Shown here piece by piece: positions 58,873 through 64,000 of a stretch of 64,000 bases of DNA. Position numbers and translations under genes: made by a program. Location of the stretch: positions 62,001 through 126,000 of the forward strand of contig NZ_JAGIQL010000002.1 of NCBI RefSeq assembly GCF_017813245.1, in the 5' to 3' direction. The notes beneath the pieces were generated by a model. That model was not told the origin of the DNA, searched no databases, and was given only the letters and a program-made list of their open reading frames with translations. Each line of letters begins with the position of its first letter. The first letter of the stretch is position 1. The DNA comes from Streptomyces montanisoli. GTDB lineage: Bacteria > Actinomycetota > Actinomycetes > Streptomycetales > Streptomycetaceae.

Positions 58873-59679
58873 GTGCTCGTGCTGCTGCCGCCGTCCGAAG
58901 GAAAGGCCGCGCCCGGACGCGGTGCGCCGCTGAAGCCCGGGTCCCTTTCGCTGCCGGGCCTCGCCCCGGCACGCGCCGCGGCCCTGGACGAGCTCGTGGA
59001 GCTGTGCTCGGGCGACGAGGACAAGGCGCGCGAGGTACTGGGCCTGAGCGAGGGCCTGCGCGGTGAGGTGGCGAAGAACGCGGCGCTGCGCACCGCGGGC
59101 ACGCGCCCCGCGGGCGAGATCTACACGGGCGTGCTGTACGACGCGCTCGGCCTCGGCACGCTGGACGCCGCCGCGAAGCGCCGGGCCGCTTCGTCGCTGC
59201 TGATCTTCTCGGGCCTGTGGGGCGCCGTACGCGTGAGTGACCGCATCCCCTCGTACCGCTGCTCGATGGGCGTGAAACTGCCGGGTCTCGGCGCGCTCGG
59301 CGCGCACTGGCGCGAGCCGATGGCGACGGTCATGCCCGAGGCGGCGGGCCGCGGCCTGGTGCTCGACCTGCGCTCGTCGGCATACACGGCCGCCTGGCAG
59401 CCGAAGGGCGAACTCGCGGGGCGTACGGCCACGGTGCGGGTGCTCCACGCGCGCGTGGACGAGAGGACGGGCGAGGAGAAGCGGTCCGTCGTCAGCCACT
59501 TCAACAAGGCGACGAAGGGCAGGATCGTCCGCGACCTGCTGACGTCGGGCGCCGCGCCGAAGACGCCGGCCTCGCTCGTCGCGGCGCTGCGGGATCTCGG
59601 CCACGTGGTCGAGGCCGAGGAGCCCGCGCGCGCGGGCAGGACGTGGCGCCTCGACGTGGTGGTGCGCGAGGTCCACTGA
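58873..59679 (+). CDS. yaaA: YaaA-family peroxide stress protein
   Basis: This 268-aa protein has the YaaA (DUF328/UPF0246) blocks: LLPPSEGKAAPGRG at the start, FSGLWGAVRVSDRIPSYR in the middle, LDLRSSAYTAAW and SHFNKATKGRIVRDLL near the end. In E. coli YaaA lowers free iron during hydrogen peroxide stress and binds DNA. GTG 58873 follows GAGGA by 9 nt. It is divergent from rnpB. Confidence 0.9.
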   Translation: MLVLLPPSEGKAAPGRGAPLKPGSLSLPGLAPARAAALDELVELCSGDEDKAREVLGLSEGLRGEVAKNAALRTAGTRPAGEIYTGVLYDALGLGTLDAAAKRRAASSLLIFSGLWGAVRVSDRIPSYRCSMGVKLPGLGALGAHWREPMATVMPEAAGRGLVLDLRSSAYTAAWQPKGELAGRTATVRVLHARVDERTGEEKRSVVSHFNKATKGRIVRDLLTSGAAPKTPASLVAALRDLGHVVEAEEPARAGRTWRLDVVVREVH

Positions 59680-59713
59680 CAGGCGCCAGGTCTCACTTGC
59701 AGCTCACCTGCGG

Positions 59714-59732
59714 CGTTGCGTGCTGCGCAACG
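59714..59732. promoter_or_regulatory. Inverted repeat upstream of the aldolase gene
   Basis: CGTTGCG (59714-59720) pairs with CGCAACG (59726-59732) around TGCTG, and a third CGTTGCG-type copy follows at 59734-59742. It sits ~40 bp before the aldolase start and could be an operator or the terminator of yaaA. Confidence 0.35.
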
Positions 59733-59772
59733 GGCGTTGCGTTATGTGCCCGTGGCGCGGCAGGATGAGGGC

Positions 59773-60402
59773 ATGACCTCCGTGCTGGATCTCGCCCCCG
59801 TCATCCCCGTCGTCGTCCTCAAGGACGCGCAGGGCGCCGTGCCGCTGGCGCGCGCCCTCGTCGCGGGCGGGCTCCCCGCGATCGAGGTGACGCTGCGCAC
59901 GCCGGCCGCGCTCGGCGCCATCGAGGCGATCGCGGCCGAGGTGCCGGAGGCCGTCGTCGGCGCGGGCACGGTCCTCACGCCGGAGGCCGTGACGGAGTCG
60001 GTCGCCGCGGGCGCCCGCTTCCTCGTCAGCCCCGGCTGGACGGACCGGCTGCTCACGGCCATGGAGGTCTCGGGCGTGCCGTTCCTGCCCGGCGTGTCCA
60101 CCACGAGCGAGGTGGTGGCGCTGCTGGAGCGCGGGGTCACCGAGATGAAGTTCTTCCCCGCCGAGGCCGCGGGCGGCATCCCGTACCTGAAGTCCCTGGG
60201 CAGCCCGCTGCCCCGCGCGCGGTTCTGCCCGACCGGCGGGATCACCGCCGAGTCCGCGCCCCGCTACCTGGCGCTGCCCAACGTCAGCTGCGTCGGCGGC
60301 ACATGGATGGTGCCGCAGGACGCCGTCGAGGCCGGCGACTGGGACCGCGTCGAGGCGCTCGCCCGCGAGGCGTCGACGCTCCAGGACAGCCGCAGGGCGT
60401 GA
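59773..60402 (+). CDS. eda: KDPG/KHG aldolase (2-keto-3-deoxy-6-phosphogluconate aldolase)
   Basis: This 209-aa class I aldolase splits KDPG to pyruvate and glyceraldehyde 3-phosphate and also acts on 4-hydroxy-2-oxoglutarate. The catalytic Glu lies in AIEVTLRT, the Schiff-base Lys in EMKFFPAEAAGG, and the phosphate loop in CPTGGI. GAGG precedes the ATG at 59773. The length is normal for the family. It acts in the cytosol in sugar-acid breakdown. Confidence 0.93.
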   Translation: MTSVLDLAPVIPVVVLKDAQGAVPLARALVAGGLPAIEVTLRTPAALGAIEAIAAEVPEAVVGAGTVLTPEAVTESVAAGARFLVSPGWTDRLLTAMEVSGVPFLPGVSTTSEVVALLERGVTEMKFFPAEAAGGIPYLKSLGSPLPRARFCPTGGITAESAPRYLALPNVSCVGGTWMVPQDAVEAGDWDRVEALAREASTLQDSRRA

Positions 60403-60447
60403 CGTCCCGCGCCGGACGTGGCCGGTTGGCGAGTCGCGCCGGCCAGG

Positions 60448-61182
60448 TCAGTCCAGGTAGGACGTGTCGTTGAACAGCCGCACGGACGCGTTGCCGTCCG
60501 CGTAGTACGCCACGGTCGAAGCCGACGCGGGCGAGAGCTCCATGCGGAACATGGCCTGCGGCGCGGCGCCGAGCGCGAGGCGGACGAGCGTCTTGATGGG
60601 CGTGACGTGCGTGACGGCCAGGACCGTGCGCCCCGCGTGGCCCTCCGCGAGCCGAAGCCGGGCCGCCTCGACGCGTTCGCCGACCGCGACGAAGCTCTCG
60701 CCGCCCCCGGTGGGCGCCGCCTCGGGCGAGGCGAGCCAGGCGGTGAGGTCGTCCGCGTACCGCTCGCGCACCTCGGCGAACGTCAGGCCCTCCCATGCGC
60801 CGAAGTCCGTCTCGCGCAGGCCCTCGTCGACGGTGACGGGGAGTCCGAGGCGTTCGGCGACCGCGTCCGCGGTCTGGCGGCAGCGGCGCAGCGGGGAGCA
60901 GACGATGTCCTGGACGGTGCCGCGCGCGGCGAACGCGGCGGCCGCGGCCTGTGCCTGGCGCCGTCCCGTGGCGGACAGTTCGGGGTCGGAGCCGCCGCTG
61001 CCCGAGAACCGCTTCTCTGGCGTCAGCGCCGTCTCGCCGTGCCGCAGCAGCAGGAACGTCGTGGGCGCGCCCATGTCGGCGCCCGAACCCCAGCCGACGG
61101 CGGGCGCGGGTGCGGGTGTCGACGCACGTGGGGGTACGGGCTGGTCGCCGCCGCCGGTCAGGGTGTCGTCGTGTACGGCCAC
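60448..61182 (-). CDS. Histidine phosphatase (CobC-like); RNase H half absent
   Basis: This 244-aa phosphoglycerate-mutase-type phosphatase has the catalytic LLLRHGETALTPEKRFSG and the second His in VTHVTPIKTL. In most Streptomyces this domain is the C-terminal half of a bifunctional RNase HI/acid phosphatase encoded directly after the zinc-ribbon gene. Here only a short Pro-rich leader (about 35 residues) lies between the upstream stop and the phosphatase, so the RNase H part is missing. The start is uncertain: GTG 61182 or ATG 61074. Confidence 0.8.
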   Translation of the reverse strand: MAVHDDTLTGGGDQPVPPRASTPAPAPAVGWGSGADMGAPTTFLLLRHGETALTPEKRFSGSGGSDPELSATGRRQAQAAAAAFAARGTVQDIVCSPLRRCRQTADAVAERLGLPVTVDEGLRETDFGAWEGLTFAEVRERYADDLTAWLASPEAAPTGGGESFVAVGERVEAARLRLAEGHAGRTVLAVTHVTPIKTLVRLALGAAPQAMFRMELSPASASTVAYYADGNASVRLFNDTSYLD

Positions 61183-61187
61183 GATCG

Positions 61188-61931
61188 CTACAGCCCCGAC
61201 TCCGCCGTGCGCACGAGGATGCGGCGGCAGTTCTCGCACCGCACCACGGCGTCGGGCGCGGCGGCGCGTACGTCGTTCAGCTCGGTGATGTTCAGCTCGA
61301 GACGGCATCCCTCGCACCTGCGCTGGAAGAGCCGGGCCGCGCCGACGCCGTCCTGCTGCTCCCGCAGCTTCTCGTACAGCTTGAGCAGGTCGGCGGGGAC
61401 GGAGGCGGCGACGGTCTCGCGCTCCTTCGTCACGCCGGCGCTCTCCGCGTCGATGGACTCCTGCGCGGTGTCGCGCCTGGCGCGGCTCTCCTCGGTGCTG
61501 GCCTCGACGGCGGACACGCGCCCGGTGAGCTCGGTGACGCGGCTCTGCGCGGACTCGCGGCGCTCCATCACGTCGAGCACCACGTCCTCGAGGTCGCCCT
61601 GGCGCTTGGCGAGGGAGGCGATCTCGCGCTGAAGGTTCTCCAGGTCCTTCGGCGACGTCACGGCGCCGGAGTCGAGGCGCTGCTGGTCGCGCACGGCGCG
61701 CTGGCGCACCTGGTCGACGTCCTGCTCGGCTTTGGTCTGCTCGCGTGCGGTGTCGCTCTCCTCCGTCTGCGCGGCGACGAGCAGGTCGCGCAGCTGGGCC
61801 AGGTCCTTGGCGAGCGAGTCGAGCTCCGCGTGCTCGGGCAGGGCCGAGCGGCGGTGGTCGAGCTGCGACAGCCGTACGTCGAGTGCCTGGACGTCGAGGA
61901 GTCGGAGCTGGTCGGCAGGCGCGGCGTTCAG
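61188..61931 (-). CDS. Zinc-ribbon coiled-coil protein (C4-type, CT398-like)
   Basis: This 247-aa protein has a long coiled coil (about residues 15-175, e.g. ALDVRLSQLDHRR, VMERRESAQSRVTEL) followed by a zinc ribbon with RRCEGCRLEL and VRCENCRRIL. It is encoded between Nif3-like and phosphatase genes, as in other Streptomyces. The start seems to be CTG 61931, which overlaps the upstream stop (CTGA) and has GGGAG 6 nt before it; an ATG further upstream is less likely. Confidence 0.85.
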   Translation of the reverse strand: MNAAPADQLRLLDVQALDVRLSQLDHRRSALPEHAELDSLAKDLAQLRDLLVAAQTEESDTAREQTKAEQDVDQVRQRAVRDQQRLDSGAVTSPKDLENLQREIASLAKRQGDLEDVVLDVMERRESAQSRVTELTGRVSAVEASTEESRARRDTAQESIDAESAGVTKERETVAASVPADLLKLYEKLREQQDGVGAARLFQRRCEGCRLELNITELNDVRAAAPDAVVRCENCRRILVRTAESGL

Positions 61932-62821
61932 TTGGGGGCTCCCGGTGGGTTCGTGGTCAGGGCGGGCGTCGATGACGCGAAGTGCGACGACCATGGGTCG
62001 GTGACCGTTTTCGAGACGTGGACCCGCAGGTCCCAGCCGTTGCGGTCGGAGATCTCGTCCAGCTGGGCCGCGGCCTGCTCGCACCAGGGCCACTCGGTGG
62101 CCCAGTGCGCGGCGTCGACGAGCCCCAGTGGGGAGTGCTGGGTGGCCTCTGAGGCCGGGTGGTGGCGCAGGTCGGCGGTGAGGAACGCGTCCACGCCGGC
62201 CTCGCGGGCCGCCGCGAACAGGCCGTCGCCCGAGCCGCCGCTCACCGCGACCGTGCGGACGGGCGCGTCCTGGTCTCCCGCGAGGCGGATGCCCTGCGCG
62301 GTGGCGGGCAGGCGGTGGGCGGCGCGCGCCGCGAAGTGGCCGAGGGTGGTGGGGGCGTCGAGTTCGCAGACCCTGCCGAGGCCCCTGCGGCCGTCGGGGT
62401 CGGTGGGGTCGGGCACGAGGGACCGCAGGACGCGCAGGCCGAGCGCCCCGGCGAGTGCGTCGGAGACGCCGGGGTCGGCGGTGTCGGCGTTGGTGTGGGC
62501 GACGTGCAGGGCGACGCCGTGCTCGATCAGCGTGTGGACGACGCGGCCCTTGAACGTGTCGGCGGCTACGCCGTGCGTGCCGCGCAGGTAGAGGGGGTGG
62601 TGCGTGACGAGGAGCTGGGCGCCCAGCGCGACGGCCTCCTCGGCGATCTCCTGCACGGGGTCGACGGCGAACAGCACGCGGTCGACGGACGCGCCCGGGA
62701 GCGCGGGGTCGCCCGGCCGGCCGGGGTCGCCGCATACGGTGCCGACGGCGTCCCACTCCTCGGCCCGCGACGGCGGCCAGAGGGCGTTGAGCTCGGCGAG
62801 GACTTCGGACAGACGGGGCAC
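61928..62821 (-). CDS. Nif3-like dinuclear metal-binding protein (GTP cyclohydrolase I type 2)
   Basis: This 297-aa protein has the metal-binding residues of the Nif3 family in LLVTHHPLYLRG, VAHTNADTADPG and ADLRHHPASEA, plus the AEEWDAVGTVCGDP opening. Members form toroidal hexamers; no firm reaction is known. GTG 62821 is the start. The gene is core-genome and leads an operon with the zinc-ribbon and phosphatase genes. Confidence 0.92.
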   Translation of the reverse strand: MPRLSEVLAELNALWPPSRAEEWDAVGTVCGDPGRPGDPALPGASVDRVLFAVDPVQEIAEEAVALGAQLLVTHHPLYLRGTHGVAADTFKGRVVHTLIEHGVALHVAHTNADTADPGVSDALAGALGLRVLRSLVPDPTDPDGRRGLGRVCELDAPTTLGHFAARAAHRLPATAQGIRLAGDQDAPVRTVAVSGGSGDGLFAAAREAGVDAFLTADLRHHPASEATQHSPLGLVDAAHWATEWPWCEQAAAQLDEISDRNGWDLRVHVSKTVTDPWSSHFASSTPALTTNPPGAPN

Positions 62822-62926
62822 GGTCGAAAGGCTACCTGCCGCGGGGCGGCACGCGTACGGGGCGGTCGCGGGGCGGTCGTGGGGCGGTCGCGGGGCGCCC
62901 CCGCCCGCCGGCGTGCGCCGGTTTCG

Positions 62927-63970
62927 TCAGGTGTGCACCAGGTAGGTGCGCAGGTCGTCGAGGACCGAGTTCGCGGCGGTGACGCCGAGGCCGAGGTACC
63001 AGGTCTCGTCCTTCACCGTCTTCGCGTGGCCGTCCTTCACCGCCGGGAGGTTCTTCCACAGCGGGTTGGACGTCGCCGCCGCCTCGTCCGTCTTCGCCGG
63101 GTCCCCGTACACGCCCGTGAAGACCCAGTCGGCGTTCGCCTCGTCGATCTTCTCCGGGCTGATCTCGATCGCCAGCTCGTCCTCCTGCTGGTTCTTCGGC
63201 CGCGGCAGGCCGGTGTCCTTGAGGATCGTCCCGATGAACGAGTCCTCGCCGTACAGCCGCAGGCGTCCCGGCATGTAGCGGACCATCGAGACGGTCGGCT
63301 CGTGCGGGCCGAGGTCCTTCTTCAGGGCGGCGGCCTTCGCGCCGTACGCGGCGAGTTCGGCCTTCGCCTCGGCGGTCCTGCCGAGCGCGGCGGCGTTCAG
63401 CAGGTAGTTGCTCTTCCAGGTGTAGCCGGGGCGTATGGAGAAGACCGTCGGGGCGATCTTCGACAGCTCCTTGTACTTGTCCGCGGCGCGCAGTTCACTG
63501 CCGAGGATCAGGTCCGGGTGGAGGTTGGCGATGGCCTCCAGGTTGAGGCTGCTGATCGTGCCGACCTGCTTGGGGTTGCCCGCGTCCTTCTTGAGGTATC
63601 CGGGGATGCCCTGCCCGGCCTGCGTGGGCGCCCAGCCGACCGGCTTCACGCCGAGGGAGACCACGTTGTCGAACTCCCCGACGTCCAGCACCACGACGCG
63701 CTTCGGCTTCGCGGGGATGGTCACCTTGCCCATGGCCATGGTGACCGTGCGCGGGAACTGCCCGGCCTTCGCGGTCGTGCCGAACGTGGCCGTACGCTCG
63801 CCCGCTTTGGCGAAGTCCTTGCCGCCGGTGGCGACGTCGGCCTTCTTGCCGGAGCCGTTGCCGCCGTCGCTGCCGCTGCCGTCTTTCCCGTCGGACGAGC
63901 CGCAGGCGGCGAGGGACAGCGCGGCGGCCAGGGCGACGGCGGTGAGCGTGGCGCGACGGCGCAGGGGCAT
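62927..63970 (-). CDS. Iron-siderophore ABC transporter substrate-binding lipoprotein
   Basis: This 347-aa lipoprotein has signal peptide and lipobox LSLAACGSS (lipidated Cys near residue 23). A Gly/Ser linker and a class III (TroA/FhuD-like) binding domain follow, with RVVVLDVGEFDNVVSLGVKPVG, PDLILGSE and a long connecting helix. It captures a ferric siderophore outside the cell. The permease genes are not in the window. AGGAG precedes the ATG, and an iron box begins at 63991. Confidence 0.93.
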   Translation of the reverse strand: MPLRRRATLTAVALAAALSLAACGSSDGKDGSGSDGGNGSGKKADVATGGKDFAKAGERTATFGTTAKAGQFPRTVTMAMGKVTIPAKPKRVVVLDVGEFDNVVSLGVKPVGWAPTQAGQGIPGYLKKDAGNPKQVGTISSLNLEAIANLHPDLILGSELRAADKYKELSKIAPTVFSIRPGYTWKSNYLLNAAALGRTAEAKAELAAYGAKAAALKKDLGPHEPTVSMVRYMPGRLRLYGEDSFIGTILKDTGLPRPKNQQEDELAIEISPEKIDEANADWVFTGVYGDPAKTDEAAATSNPLWKNLPAVKDGHAKTVKDETWYLGLGVTAANSVLDDLRTYLVHT

Positions 63971-63990
63971 GGTGACTCCTGGTGGTTCAG

Positions 63991-64000
63991 TTAGGTAAGG
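63991..64000. promoter_or_regulatory. Iron box (IdeR/DmdR-type), cut by the window edge
   Basis: TTAGGTAAGG fits the left part of the actinobacterial iron-box consensus (TTAGGTTAGGCTAACCTAA form, one mismatch in ten). It lies ~20 bp before the siderophore-binding lipoprotein gene and would give iron repression. The right half is outside the window. Confidence 0.65.

Noticed and set aside
1-64000. CRISPR arrays, tRNA genes and insertion sequences
   Set aside because: I looked for regularly spaced repeats, tRNA-like cloverleaf ends and transposase-type DDE signatures in the listed proteins and saw none. A dedicated search could still find a tRNA.

Overview
The window is high-G+C actinobacterial DNA and is almost certainly from a Streptomyces chromosome. 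The supporting signs are GTG starts and ATGA/GTGA overlaps throughout, DUF317 and DUF4913 proteins, a WhiB protein, a conservon (histidine kinase, roadblock, DUF742, GTPase), an FxLD lanthipeptide locus, and a housekeeping block around rnpB. Most of the window (up to about 58.3 kb) is accessory DNA. The part right of 58.3 kb looks like ordinary chromosome. No integrase gene was seen, so the left end of the element probably lies outside the window.

Layout. (1) 0-3.3 kb holds copZ and the start of a copper P-type ATPase gene (copA, cut by the window edge) behind a CsoR-type operator, with a divergent MFS efflux gene that has its own CsoR-like operator. (2) 3.7-5.5 kb holds a PD-(D/E)xK/DUF5655 nuclease gene convergent with a DNA methyltransferase gene across an 18-bp terminator hairpin. 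(3) 6.0-20.9 kb is a rightward conjugation operon of type IV secretion character: cell-wall hydrolase, pilin-like peptide, VirB8-like and VirB6-like proteins, a VirB4 split over two genes, a frameshifted VirD4 coupling protein, a double DnaB-N protein and a decayed cytosine methyltransferase. It continues to 28.5 kb as a tightly overlapping run of small hypothetical proteins, many with similar disordered, Arg-ended C-terminal tails. (4) 28.5-35.6 kb is a leftward mobilisation and replication operon: replication O-like protein, DnaC-like loader, WhiB, DUF2637/SpdB-like membrane protein, MobC and relaxase. The octamer GTGACCGG is strongly over-represented in this stretch.

(5) 36.0-40.6 kb has regulators and an orphan metabolic set: XRE and MmyB-type regulators, an ImmA/IrrE peptidase, a MAB_1171c-like membrane protein and a cytochrome P450. 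(6) 40.7-55.9 kb is one long leftward array. It runs from a DUF6415-like gene and a conservon through GAF, acyl-CoA-dehydrogenase-like, LuxR, GNAT-like, DUF6624 and DUF6082 genes into a lanthipeptide locus: FxLD precursor, LanB dehydratase, LanC cyclase, a fused elimination/isoaspartyl-methyltransferase protein and a helical protein whose 3' end runs into a KdsB-like gene fragment. (7) 56.0-58.0 kb holds a TPR regulator and a TrmO-like protein. (8) 58.2-64.0 kb holds a set of 11-bp-phased direct repeats, rnpB (minus strand), yaaA, eda, a histidine phosphatase that lacks the usual RNase H half, a zinc-ribbon protein, a Nif3-like protein and an iron-siderophore binding lipoprotein with a partial iron box.

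How the parts fit. The relaxase and MobC would process DNA, the VirD4-like protein would couple it to the VirB-like channel, and the wall hydrolase would open the cell wall. This is single-stranded-type transfer and differs from the FtsK-like TraB transfer of classical Streptomyces elements. The VirD4 frameshift means transfer is uncertain unless it is a sequencing error. The element appears to abut the 3' end of rnpB, which I propose as a candidate attachment site.
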